A stretch of 64,000 nucleotides of DNA from DATKAB01 sp964542745 (GTDB lineage: Bacteria > Eisenbacteria > RBG-16-71-46), in NCBI GenBank assembly GCA_964542745.1, contig CAZIVR010000001.1, positions 47,731 through 111,730 on the forward strand, read 5' to 3'. Shown piece by piece: positions 44,161 to 54,100 of the stretch (the stretch's first letter is position 1; the number at the start of each line of letters is the position of its first letter). Below the pieces are notes generated by a model that saw only the letters and a program-made list of their open reading frames with translations, had not been told where the DNA came from and searched no databases. Position numbers and translations under genes: made by a program.

Positions 44161-46455
44161 ATGTCGCGACGCTCCCGGCTGCGCCTCCCGACCCTCGCCG
44201 TACCCGGTTTCCGGCGGCCGGAGCCCTTCCCCGAGGACTTCCTGTTCGGGGTCGCCACTTCGGACCACCAGTGCGAGGCCTACGAGCCGCGCTGGGAGGA
44301 CGTGCGCGACCGCTGGGAGCGGCTCGACGGGCGCACGCCGCGCGGGCGGGCCACCGACTTCTGGAACCGTCACCCCGAGGACATCGCGCTGGCGCGCGAC
44401 CTCGGCTGCCGCGCGTTCCGCTTCTCGGTGGCGTGGTCCCGGGTGGAGCCCGAGCCCGGGCGCTGGGACCTGGAGGCGCTCGACCACTACCGGAAGCTCG
44501 CCGAACGGATCGCGGACGCGGGCATGACGCCGATCCTCACGCTCCACCACTTCACGTGGCCGATCCACCTCGAGGATCGCGGCGGAATGACCGCCCCCGA
44601 GTTCCCGGTGTGGTTCGCCGACTACGCCGGGCGCGTGGCGGAGGCGGCGGGCGAGCGGGTGGGCTACTGGATCACGTTCAACGAGCCCACCTACCTGCCG
44701 ATGGGCTACATCAAGCGCTGGGGCGCGCGGTCCTTCCTGATGCCGCCGGGGCTGGGCCGCGCTTCCAGCGACGAGCAGGTGCGGGCCTCGGCGTTCCTGA
44801 TGCGCAACCTGTTCCTCGCCCACCGCGAGGCCCGGCTCCGGATCCGCGCCCGGCGGCCGGGCGCGAAGGTGGGCGCCAACCCCTTCGTGCTCGGTTTTCC
44901 CGCCGGGGTGCAGGGATTCCTCGACCGCCGGGCCGCCGCCGCGCGCGAGCCCGAGACGTGGATCCGCCGCGAGCGCCGCCTGCTCGAGGGCTACCCGGAC
45001 CTGGTGGCCGGCGTGGTGGACGTGATGTTCGGCGCCTACACCCGCACGCCGGACCGCGAGGCCCAGATGATGTTCTCCGAGGGCTACGCCGAGTCGCGGC
45101 CCATGCTGATGGTGGCGGACGGCGACCCCGCGCGCGAGGCCTGCGACCTCGAGCACGCCCGCGTCGCCGCGGTGCGCGGGAGCGGCGCGGCCGACGTGGT
45201 GCCGCGCTGCGGCGTGGCGCTGGATCTGAGGTGGGAGCCGAAGCTGGAGCGCTGCCTCGCGCGGCTGCGGCGCGGCGCCGTGCGCGCCGTGCTGAGCGAC
45301 GACCTGCTGCTCGCGCCGGTCGCCGAAGCCGAGCCCGGCCGCTGGCGGCTGCTGCCCCTCGACGTGCCGCCCCAGCAGTACGCCGCGGCGGTCGCGCTCA
45401 ATCGCGAGAGCCTGCTGCGCGAGGTGGACGAGGCGATCCGCGAGGTGGTCGAGGCGCGTGCCCCCGGGCCGCCCCACGCGCCGGAGCGGCTGGCGCGGCT
45501 CGGGACCCCCGCGCCCGGCGGCGAGGAGGCCTCGGCGCACGCGCCGCCACGGCCCGCGACGACGCGCGAGACCTGGCTCTCGGGCGACCCGGTCGCGGCG
45601 GTGCGGCGGCGCGGCGAGATCGTGGTCGGCCTGCGGCGCGGCGGATCGCCCTTCGCGTGGCGCGATCCCGCGACCGGGGAGTGGCGCGGCCTCGAGGTGG
45701 AGATCGCGCGGGCGCTCGCGCGCAGGCTGTTCGGCGATCCCTCGCGCGTCCGCTTCCTCGCCCTCGACCTGCGCTGGCGTGCCGGCGCCGTGCACAGCTT
45801 CTGGCTGTGGCCGCTCGAGTTCATCCACCGGGTGGTGACGTTGTTCTCGACCGTGGCCAACAGCGACTGGTGGAACCTCGGCATGGCGGGGCGGCTCCCC
45901 GGCTTCCTGTGCCCCGCCGAGTGCGCGGGCCAGATGGACTTCGTGGGCTTCGACTACTACTGGGGCGTGCAGGAGCTGCGCTGGGACCGGATCCGCGGGC
46001 TGCTCGACGCGATCAGCTTCCGGTTCGCGCGCGCCCCGGTCCATCCCGGCGGCCTGCGCCGCCTGCTCGCGCGCTACCAGCGGATGTTCCCGGGGATGGA
46101 GATCCTGATCTTCGAGAACGGCTGCATCGAGCGCGCCGACGGCGTGAGCCGGGAGGAATACCTGCGCACCCACCTGTGGGAGGTGCAGAAGGCGATCGCG
46201 GCGGGGATCCCGGTCACGGGCTACGTGTGCTGGAGCCTCACCTCGAACCGCGAGTGGGGGCTGCCCTTCGGGCCCGACAGCGACTTCGGCCTCTACCACG
46301 TGGACCTCGACCGCGACCCCGCGCTGAAGCGCGTCGCGACGCCGTCGGCCGAAGCGTTCCGGGAGATCGCGCGCACTCGCGACGCGGTTCCCAGCGAGGG
46401 CGAGGCCCTGCGCGAGTGGATGAGGCGCTTCGGCGTGAGGCGGAAGGGAGGCTAG
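44161..46455 (+). CDS. family 1 glycoside hydrolase interrupted by a solute-binding-protein-like insert
   Basis: The 764-residue protein has a GH1 barrel in two halves. Residues 20-262 include HHFTWP and the acid/base glutamate E175 (TFNEP). Residues ~540-740 include DFVGFDYYWG, the nucleophile E652 (FENG) and VCWSLTSNREWG. Between them, 275-432 resemble the second part of a family 3 solute-binding protein (VDVMFGAYTRTPDREAQMMF, VAAVRGSGAADVV). Residues 478-538 resemble its beginning (RRGEIVVGLRRGGSPFAW, LEVEIARALARRLF). The order is thus permuted. Both catalytic glutamates remain, so glycosidase activity is plausible. No signal peptide. TAGCGT lies 8 bp before the ATG with no Shine-Dalgarno. 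Confidence 0.85.
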   Translation: MSRRSRLRLPTLAVPGFRRPEPFPEDFLFGVATSDHQCEAYEPRWEDVRDRWERLDGRTPRGRATDFWNRHPEDIALARDLGCRAFRFSVAWSRVEPEPGRWDLEALDHYRKLAERIADAGMTPILTLHHFTWPIHLEDRGGMTAPEFPVWFADYAGRVAEAAGERVGYWITFNEPTYLPMGYIKRWGARSFLMPPGLGRASSDEQVRASAFLMRNLFLAHREARLRIRARRPGAKVGANPFVLGFPAGVQGFLDRRAAAAREPETWIRRERRLLEGYPDLVAGVVDVMFGAYTRTPDREAQMMFSEGYAESRPMLMVADGDPAREACDLEHARVAAVRGSGAADVVPRCGVALDLRWEPKLERCLARLRRGAVRAVLSDDLLLAPVAEAEPGRWRLLPLDVPPQQYAAAVALNRESLLREVDEAIREVVEARAPGPPHAPERLARLGTPAPGGEEASAHAPPRPATTRETWLSGDPVAAVRRRGEIVVGLRRGGSPFAWRDPATGEWRGLEVEIARALARRLFGDPSRVRFLALDLRWRAGAVHSFWLWPLEFIHRVVTLFSTVANSDWWNLGMAGRLPGFLCPAECAGQMDFVGFDYYWGVQELRWDRIRGLLDAISFRFARAPVHPGGLRRLLARYQRMFPGMEILIFENGCIERADGVSREEYLRTHLWEVQKAIAAGIPVTGYVCWSLTSNREWGLPFGPDSDFGLYHVDLDRDPALKRVATPSAEAFREIARTRDAVPSEGEALREWMRRFGVRRKGG

Positions 46456-46492
46456 CGGGGGAGTCCGGCCCGCCGGGCCGGAACCACCCGCG

Positions 46493-46804
46493 CTATCCCG
46501 GGGGCAGGGATCGCGGGCCGCGGGAGGGCGGCGCCGCGGGCGTTCCCTTCCCGCGGGTCGCGATCCAGCACGCGAGCGTCCAGCTCGGGACGAGATCCAC
46601 GAAGGGCACCAGCTCGGCGAGGAACGTGGGCAGGAACGCCCAGTGCCAGCCGATCAGCGCGCTGAGCAGCAGCGCGACCGAAACGTCGAGCACGTTGTTG
46701 GCGGGCGAGGCGAAGCCGGGCCCGAACACCGGGAACACCGCGATCTGGAGCGCGTCGGCGGCGAGCGCCACGAACCAGGCGAGGCGTGGGCGGGGACGGA
46801 ACAC
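46493..46804 (-). CDS. small conserved membrane protein
   Basis: The 103-residue product starts at GTG 46804. It has three hydrophobic stretches (AWFVALAADALQIAVFPVF; LDVSVALLLSALIGWHWAFL; LVPSWTLACWIAT) and the motif FLAELVPFVDLVPSWT, which I recall from small unnamed membrane proteins in several phyla. No function is known. It is divergent from the AAA-ATPase gene; the 209-bp spacer carries that gene's promoter. Confidence 0.65.
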   Translation of the reverse strand: MFRPRPRLAWFVALAADALQIAVFPVFGPGFASPANNVLDVSVALLLSALIGWHWAFLPTFLAELVPFVDLVPSWTLACWIATRGKGTPAAPPSRGPRSLPPG

Positions 46805-46917
46805 GCGCGCATGATTGGCGCGCGACGGGCGCGGCGCAAGCGGCCGCGCGCGGCGGCCCCGGCGGCGCGCGCCGCCGCCCCCGCGCGTCGCGGCGGCGTG
46901 GATCGCGGCCGCGCGCG

Positions 46918-46946
46918 TTGCCCCCCCGCCGCATCCCTCCTAGACT
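46918..46946 (+). promoter_or_regulatory. putative promoter of the AAA-ATPase/VWA operon
   Basis: TTGCCC (46918-46923), 17 bp, TAGACT (46941-46946); the ATG is at 47014 with AGGAG at 46997-47001. The next gene starts 37 bp after this one ends, and the third 18 bp after the second, so one transcript probably covers all three. Confidence 0.5.
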
Positions 46947-47013
46947 CCGGGCATCCAACCCCCGCGTGTCCTCCCCCCACGCGACCCCCGGCCGCCAGGA
47001 GACCGCCCGATCC

Positions 47014-48519
47014 ATGTCCCGTCCCAGCACCCTCGGTGAACTGAAGGCCTCCGGTTATCGCTCCCGGTCCGTCAAGGACGAGTTGCGCGCCAACGTCATC
47101 GCGCGGCTCCGTTCCGGCGCGCCGCTGTTCCCGGGCATCGTCGGCTACGAGCACACCGTCGAGCCCCAGATCGTGAACGCCCTGCTGTCGCGCCACGACT
47201 TCATCCTGCTCGGTCTGCGCGGCCAGGCCAAGACCCGCCTGCTGCGGGCGCTCGTGCAGTTCCTCGACGAATGGATTCCCGAAGTGGCGGGCTGCCCGCT
47301 CCACAGCGACCCGTTCCTGCCGCTCACGCACCACGCGCGCGTGCAGCTCGACGCCCACGGCGACGCCACGCCCGTGGCCTGGATCCACCGCGACCAGCGC
47401 TACCAGGAGAAGCTCGCCACGCCCGACGTCACGATCGCCGACCTGATCGGCGACCTCGACCCGATCAAGGCCGCGACGCTCCGGCTCGACTACTCGGACG
47501 AGCGCGTCATCCACTACGGCATCATCCCGCGCACCAACCGCGGGATCTTCGCGATCAACGAGCTGCCGGACCTCCAGCCGCGCATCCAGGTGGGGCTCCT
47601 GAACATGCTCGAGGAGAAGGATTTCCAGATCCGCGGTTTCCCGGTGCGCATTCCGCTCGACGTGGCGATGGTGTTCTCGGCCAACCCCGAGGACTACACC
47701 AACCGCGGCAACATCATCACGCCGCTGCGCGACCGCATCAATTCCCAGATCATCACGCACTACCCGCTGACGCGGGAGCAGGGCATGGAGATCACGGCGC
47801 AGGAATCGTGGACGCGCCGGGAGGGCGGCGTGGAGGTGCTGGTGCCCCCCTTCGTGCGGGAGCTGATCGAGGAGGTGGCGATCCAGGCCCGCAAGAGCGA
47901 GTACGTGGACCAGAACTCGGGCGTGTCGGCCCGGCTCCCGATCGCGCTGATCGAAAACCTGGTCTCCAACGCGGAGCGGCGGGGCCTGGCCACCGGCGAG
48001 GCGCGCGTCGTGACCCGCATCTGCGACCTGCAGAACGCGGTTTCGGCCGTGAGCGGCAAGGTCGAGCTGGTGCTGGAGGGCGAGCAGGAGGGAACGCTCA
48101 ACGTGGCGCGCGCGCTGCTCGCCCGGGGCGTGAAGGCGCTCTTCAGCCAGCGCTTCCCCGACGCCTTCAGCCCCAAGCGCCGGCGTTCGCGCTCCGCCGC
48201 CGCCGAGGGCGGGGACGAGCCGCCGGCCGCGTCCGAGTACCGAACCGTGCTCGAGTGGTTCGCGAGCGGCAACCACCTGGAAATCTCGGACGACGTGCCG
48301 CAGGCGGAGTACGCGGAGCGGCTCACTGAGGTGAAGGGGCTGCGCGAGCTGGCGGCGAAGTACCTGGAGCCGAAGAGCCCCGAGGAGCACGCGGTGGCGA
48401 TGGAGCTGGTGCTCGAGGGCCTGCACCAGCATTCGATGCTGTCTCGCGAGCGTACCGGCGAGGCGCGCACGTCGTACAAGGACATGCTGAAGAGCATGCT
48501 CACGGGGCTCGGCGATTGA
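47014..48519 (+). CDS. MoxR/BchI-type AAA+ ATPase
   Basis: The 501-residue protein has an AAA+ core. Walker A is GLRGQAKT (67-74, a GxxGxxKT variant), the Walker B-like strand is GIFAINE (177-183) and sensor 1 is MVFSANPED (219-227). A long insert between Walker A and B follows the magnesium-chelatase/MoxR pattern. The C-terminal third includes a charged linker and helices. MoxR-type ATPases act with VWA-domain partners as chaperones or in metal or cofactor insertion; a VWA gene lies two genes downstream (48977). The true client is unknown. The start is set by AGGAG 12 bp upstream; an open frame to 46786 has no such site. Confidence 0.9.
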   Translation: MSRPSTLGELKASGYRSRSVKDELRANVIARLRSGAPLFPGIVGYEHTVEPQIVNALLSRHDFILLGLRGQAKTRLLRALVQFLDEWIPEVAGCPLHSDPFLPLTHHARVQLDAHGDATPVAWIHRDQRYQEKLATPDVTIADLIGDLDPIKAATLRLDYSDERVIHYGIIPRTNRGIFAINELPDLQPRIQVGLLNMLEEKDFQIRGFPVRIPLDVAMVFSANPEDYTNRGNIITPLRDRINSQIITHYPLTREQGMEITAQESWTRREGGVEVLVPPFVRELIEEVAIQARKSEYVDQNSGVSARLPIALIENLVSNAERRGLATGEARVVTRICDLQNAVSAVSGKVELVLEGEQEGTLNVARALLARGVKALFSQRFPDAFSPKRRRSRSAAAEGGDEPPAASEYRTVLEWFASGNHLEISDDVPQAEYAERLTEVKGLRELAAKYLEPKSPEEHAVAMELVLEGLHQHSMLSRERTGEARTSYKDMLKSMLTGLGD

Positions 48520-48556
48520 GCGGCCGCGTCCCGGACCCGGGTCCGGAGGAGGGAAG

Positions 48557-48958
48557 ATGCTGAAGCGGCTGCTGGGAGTGATCCTCGGTCTCGTGGTGGG
48601 CATGATCGTGGTGGCGCTGATCGAGGGACTGGGCCACGCGCTGTGGCCGCCGCCCAAGGGCGTGGACCTGCGCGATCCGAAGCAGCTCGCCGCACTCATG
48701 CCGAGCCTCCCCATCGGCGCGCTCCTCGCCGTGGTGGTGGGCTGGGCGCTCGGAGCCTTCGCGGGCGGCTGGATGGCCGCGACGATCTCGCGCGACGCCC
48801 GGATGGCGCTGGCCGTGGGTGCCCTGCTCCTCTGCCTCGGCGTCGTGACGATGATCCAGATCCCGCACCCGCTCTGGATGTGGGTGGTCGGCGTGGCGCT
48901 CCCGCTGCCCGCCGCCTGGCTGGGCTCGAGGTTCACGCCCGCGCCGCCGGGAGCATGA
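48557..48958 (+). CDS. small integral membrane protein
   Basis: The 133-residue product has four helices (LLGVILGLVVGMIVVALI; IGALLAVVVGWALGAFAGG; MALAVGALLLCLGVVTMI; WMWVVGVALPLPAAWLG). GGAGGAGGGAAG directly precedes the ATG. It sits between the AAA ATPase and VWA genes and so may anchor or belong to that module; no family function is known. Confidence 0.75.
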   Translation: MLKRLLGVILGLVVGMIVVALIEGLGHALWPPPKGVDLRDPKQLAALMPSLPIGALLAVVVGWALGAFAGGWMAATISRDARMALAVGALLLCLGVVTMIQIPHPLWMWVVGVALPLPAAWLGSRFTPAPPGA

Positions 48959-48976
48959 GGGGAGCTCCCGAGCCCG

Positions 48977-50068
48977 ATGCGCTTCGACTACTCGAAATGG
49001 AAGGGCCCGCGCCCGGACGATCTCCGCTTCCTCAAGCAGATGATGGAGATCTACCGCAACCTGCTGCTCCAGACCGGCGGCGACGCGGACGAGGCGCTCA
49101 AGTGGATGGAGCACTTCGGCGAGCAGTACGGGTTCTTCAACGAGAAGTTCGGCCTCGACGACTTCAAGAAGATGCTCGAGGAGTCGGGCGAGGCCGAGCG
49201 CACCCCGCAGGGCTACCAGGTGACGCCGAAGGGGGAGCGGCGCATCCGGCAGGATTCGCTGAACGAGATCTTCAACACCCTGCAGGCGGGCGGGGCCGGG
49301 GACCACCGCACGCCTCAGGCGGGCAAGGGCGGCGAGCGCCTGAGCGAGACGCGCGCCTACCAGTTCGGCGACGACCTCGCGAACCTCGATCCGCTGGGAT
49401 CGGTGAGCAACGCCCTGAAGCGCGGGGGCGTGGACGATCTCTCGCTCACCGAGGACGACCTCTCGGTGTTCGAGACCGAGCACCTGTCCTCGTGTGCCAC
49501 GGTGCTCATGGTGGACGTGAGCCACAGCATGATCCTGTACGGCGAGGACCGGATCACGCCGGCCAAGAAGATCGCGCTCGCGCTGGCGCAGCTGATCCAG
49601 ACGCGCTACCCGAAGGACACGCTCGACGTGGTCCTGTTCGGCGACGACGCGCTGCAGGTGCCGCTCAAGGACCTCATGAAGATCCAGGCCGGGCCCTACC
49701 ACACCAACACTCGCGCCGGGCTCCAGATGGCGAGGCGCATCCTCGAAGGGCGCAAGGGAGTCAACAAGCAGATCTTCATGGTCACCGACGGGAAGCCCTC
49801 GGCGATCCGCGAGTTCGGCCGGATCTACAAGAACCCGTTCGGCCTCGATCCCAAGATCGTGAACAAGACGCTCGAAGAGGCTTCGTACTGCCGCAAGAAG
49901 CGCATCACGATCACGACCTTCATGCTCGCCACCGACGGGCCGCTGCTGGATTTCGTGAGGAAGCTCACCGAGCTCAACCACGGCCGCATCTACGAGACCG
50001 ATCCTTCGAACGTGGGCGCCTACGTGTTCCGCGACTTCGTGCGGAACCGGAGGAAGCGGCTGCACTGA
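48977..50068 (+). CDS. VWA-domain protein, partner of the AAA+ ATPase
   Basis: The 363-residue protein has a helical N-terminal part and a von Willebrand A domain from about 173. The metal-ion-dependent adhesion site is intact: D180-V-S-H-S184, T245 in HTNTRAG, and TDG at 270-272. No signal peptide, so it is cytosolic. Together with the ATPase at 47014 it forms a MoxR-VWA pair, a widespread arrangement used for protein remodelling. The middle region carries SETRAYQFGDDLANLDPLGS, which I do not recognise. Confidence 0.85.
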   Translation: MRFDYSKWKGPRPDDLRFLKQMMEIYRNLLLQTGGDADEALKWMEHFGEQYGFFNEKFGLDDFKKMLEESGEAERTPQGYQVTPKGERRIRQDSLNEIFNTLQAGGAGDHRTPQAGKGGERLSETRAYQFGDDLANLDPLGSVSNALKRGGVDDLSLTEDDLSVFETEHLSSCATVLMVDVSHSMILYGEDRITPAKKIALALAQLIQTRYPKDTLDVVLFGDDALQVPLKDLMKIQAGPYHTNTRAGLQMARRILEGRKGVNKQIFMVTDGKPSAIREFGRIYKNPFGLDPKIVNKTLEEASYCRKKRITITTFMLATDGPLLDFVRKLTELNHGRIYETDPSNVGAYVFRDFVRNRRKRLH

Positions 50069-50126
50069 CGCCGCGCAGTCGCGACGAAGGCGGTCGCGAT
50101 CGACGGCGCCTGCCGGGCGAGCCGGC

Positions 50127-50488
50127 TCAGCTGATCGCGGCGCGACCGGGCGCACCGGCTCCCTCGCTTCGCCCGTGTCGAGCGCGGCCAGAAACACGCC
50201 CGGTTCCGCGTGGCGTCCGCTCCCGTCGCGTCCGTCCCACGCCACTTCCTGCCGTCCGGCTTCGCGGGGCTCATCGAGGATCGCCCGGACGACCCGGCCG
50301 GCGGCATCCAGGATGCGCAGCGTGGTCCGAGCGGGCGAATCCAGTTCGAAGCGAAGCCGAGTTCCCGAACGGGAGAGGGGTGCCGGAAACGCGCTCAGGC
50401 GGAGCCTCGCCCGAAGGCCGCCGGCCGCGACATCGGTGGATGCCGTTGCGGAGATCCGGCACACGCGATCGGCAGCGAAGTCGCTCAC
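50127..50488 (-). pseudogene. headless remnant of a sorting-domain gene (minus)
   Basis: On the minus strand this encodes most of a FlgD-Ig tail: LRLSAFPAPLSRSGTRLRFE, RILDAAGRVVRAILDE, WDGRDGSGRHAEPGVFLAAL. No body domain precedes it, and after about 100 residues its frame runs on without the expected stop, while a TGA lies one frame over at 50127-50129. It is therefore best read as a decayed 3' fragment. Its broken 5' side faces the similar remnant on the plus strand at 50588. Confidence 0.6.
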
Positions 50489-50587
50489 CTACATCGCTCC
50501 GTCCGGTCCAAGGAGCGGGCGCTCGGCCGGCACCTGCGCGGACGCGGTTTCGGACTCCGCGCGCCGGGGCGGCGACACCGGGCGCAG

Positions 50588-50920
50588 GTGAGTCCATCGT
50601 CCTACTGCGAGCCCGAACTGATTCGGGCACCGGGCGAGGAGCTCGAAGCTGCGAGCCGCTTCGACCTGCGACCGGTGACTCCCAACCCGGCTCCGGGGGT
50701 GGTCGAAGTGCGGTTCAGCCTCCCGCGGCGCGGGAGCGTGTCCCTGACCCTCGTGGATGTCGGCGGTCGAATCGTCGAAAGCGCCGAGCCGGGAAGCCTG
50801 GGACCCGGCGACCACTCGATTCGGCTCGGCGACGGGTCGCGTCTCGCTCCCGGGTACTACGTCGTGCGCCTGCGGCAGGGCTCCGACATCGCCACCAGGC
50901 CGGTGATGATCGTTCGCTGA
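50588..50920 (+). pseudogene. headless remnant of a sorting-domain gene (plus)
   Basis: This encodes a complete FlgD-Ig tail (DLRPVTPNPAPGVVEVRFSL, LVDVGGRIVESAE, LAPGYYVVRLRQ, a stop after MIVR) without any signal peptide or body domain. GTG 50588 is the nearest possible start, but there is no ribosome site. Upstream the frame is antisense to the minus-strand remnant. It was probably the end of a larger exported protein. Confidence 0.6.
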
Positions 50921-51109
50921 CGTCGGCGGGCGGGCGGGGGGCCGGCGCGTCCCAAAACTTCGGCCCCCGCCACGGTGGCCCGGCTGGTAGACTTGCCGGC
51001 GCGGCGAGCCTCCCGAAGCGTTCCATCCTGCGCTGACGGACGCTCGCCGCGACCCGCATTCCGGCAGCTCGACTTCCGCGCCTCGCCTCGCACCGATTCC
51101 GGAGACCTC

Positions 51110-54100
51110 ATGCCGCGCTCTCCGCGCCCGCACCATGCCCTGCTGGTCGCCGCCCTGCTGGTTTCGCTCCCGACGACTCCTTCGCCGGCCGCGGTGCTCA
51201 CGAACTACGTGCTTCAGTGGGGTTCGTTCGGGTCCGGCAACGGGCAGTTCAACCAGCCGGTCGGGGTCGCGGTGGACTTCAGCGGAAACGTCTACGTCAC
51301 CGACATGGGCAACGACCGCGTGCAGGTGTTCAACGGCTCCGGCGTGTGGCAATACAGCTTCGGCGGCACCGGCAGCGGCCCCGGGCAGTTCCTCCGGCCT
51401 TACGGCATCTCGATCAACGGCGGCGACCTGTACGTCGTGGACACCGGCAACTACCGGGTTCAGAAGTTCACGCTGGCGGGTTCGTTCCTGCTCCAGTGGG
51501 GTAGCCAGGGATCGGGGAACGGCCAATTCCAGCGCCCGCGCGGCGTGGCCGCGAGCGGGACCGGCAGCGTCTTCGTCACCGACGACAGCCTCGACCGCGT
51601 GCAGTCGTTCGACGGGCTGGGCGCGTACCAGTTGCAATGGGGCACGACCGGCAGTTCGCCCGGCGAGTTCCGGGGCCCGAACGGCATCGTGGCCGACGCC
51701 GGAGGCGGCGCGGTGATCGTGGCCGACTCCTCGAACCACCGCATCCAGCGTTTCGACAGCCTGGGGAACCTGCTCAACCTGTGGGGCACCCAGGGCGGCG
51801 GGAACGGCCAGTTTCAGGGCCCGGTCGGGATCGCGTCCACCGGCTTCGAGTATTTCGGTGTGGACACCGGCAACGACCGGATGCAGAAGTTCAACTACTC
51901 GTACCTCTACGCCACGCAGTGGGGGGGCACGGGGACCGGAAACGGCCAGTTCGTGCGTCCGCATTCGGCGGCCGTGGACGGCAGCTTCATCTACGTAACC
52001 GACACCGGGAACCATCGCGTGCAGAAGTTCGGCCCGCCCTCCGATGGCGCCTGCGCCACGTGCTTCAGCCCGCCCGAGGGTTGCTGCGCGGCGCTGCCCC
52101 AGGTCGGCGGCCCGTGGACCCGCATCGCCGTCGGGACCCGGGAGTCCGATCCGGGCGGCTCGTGGCCCTACGTGGTGACGATCTTCGATCTCACTTCCAC
52201 GCCGCTGCCGCCCGAGGACGCGAACTGGGCGTCCATCACGCGCTACTCCGGCCCCGGGGCGGGCTGGCGTGCGGATTCCCTGGGCAGCGTGTTCGGGCTC
52301 ACGCTCGACTCCTACGGGAACATCTTCGTGGCGCACAGCTCGTGCTACGCCAACGACCGGATCGGCCAGGTTTTCGGCGGCGCGCCGGGCGCGATCTACC
52401 GCCTCGACGCCGTTTCCGGCGCGATCTCGACGTTCTGCGTGCTGCCGAACCAGCAGGATCCGATGCTGGCCGTGGGCGACGACTACCCGGGCCTCGGCAA
52501 CATCACTTACGACTGCCAGCACCAGCAGTTCTTCGCCACCAACCTCGAGGACGGGAGGATCTATCGGATCCAGCCCAACGGCGTGAACGGCACGACCGGC
52601 AGCGTCGTCGAGACGTTCGATCCGCTGGCCCCCGACAACGGGCTTCCCGGGTGGGCGGCGGTGGGGGAGCGGCTGTGGGGCGTCCAGGTGCACGGCAATC
52701 GCGTGTACTACGCGGTGTGGGCGCTCGACCTCGAGTCGGGCAACACGCTCAACGAGATCCGCAGCGTCGGCCTGACGCTCGCGGGCGCGTTCGCCGCCGG
52801 AACCGACCAGCACGAGCTCTGGCTGCCGTTGCTCACCCCCTACGACTTCTCGTTCCCGGTGGCGGACATCAGCTTCTCGAGCCAGGGGCGAATGCTGCTC
52901 GGCGAGCGAGGCATCTCCACGATGTCGTATCCGTATCCGCACTACGCCCGCGCGCTCGAGTACCAGTGCTCGGGCGGCTGCTGGGTGCCGGCCAACGGCT
53001 ATTCGCTGGGCGTCGGCAATGGCGAGAACTCCGAAGGCGGCGTGGACTACGACCTGCATCCATTCACCGGCCCGTCCGGCACGATCGGCCGCGTGTGGGT
53101 GACGACCGACGCCATGCACAGCCCCAGCCAGCCTCCGTACACCGATTACGTGTACGGCTATCAGGGCCTGCGCCCGAACCTGCCCTCGGGGTCCGTGGTC
53201 AACAGCATGTTGATCGACTCGGACGGGGCGACCGTGAACTTCGCCGACAAGTCTCAGAGCGGCGACGTCGAAGTGCCCGGCTGCCCCGTGGTCGAGGTCG
53301 GCGCGATCTGCGGACGCAAGTTCCTCGATGCGAACCGCAACAGCCTCAAAGACCCGGGCGAAAGTTACGCGGGCGGCTGGACGATCCGTGCGACGGGCCC
53401 GGGCGGCACCTACACGACCGTGACGGACGCGAACGGCAACTACTGCTTCACCAATCTCGTGACCGGAACCTGGACCCTGAGCGAGGTCGGCCAGCCCTCG
53501 TTCGTCCAGACCGCGCCCGCGAGCGTCACCTACAGCGTTTCGCTCGCCGGCGGGCAGACGCTGTTCGGCTACGACTTCGGCAACTACGCCTGCGCCCAGG
53601 GCGGCCCGGGCTGCGTCCAGCCGCCGACCGGCATGTCGGCGTGGTACCCGTTCGCGCCTACGCCCGGCGCGGGCACGACCGCCGCCGACGTCACCCACCT
53701 GTCGCCCGCCCGCAACGCCGCGCAGCTCGTGGGCGGCGCGGCGATCGAGCCGGGCGACCCCGGGAGTTCGGGCGGTCCCGCGAGCTTCGGCGGGCTGCGC
53801 CTTGCGACGGCCGCGGACTACGCCCGCGTGCCCTACGCCGACCAGCTCGACCTCAACTTCGGCACCGGGTCGTTCTCGCTGGACGCCTGGGTTCGCCCCG
53901 ATCCCGGAATCGCTGGCGAGCGCACGATCGTCGAGAAGCGCCACCTCAACTCGTCCTCGCCGTATCGCATGCTCGGCTGGGCCCTCTACCTCGACGGCCA
54001 GCAACTCACGCTCGAGATCGGCAACGGCATCGAGACGCAGGTCGTGCCGGGACCGGCGATCCCGGCCGGGGACTGGACGCACGTCGCGGTCACCGTGGAT

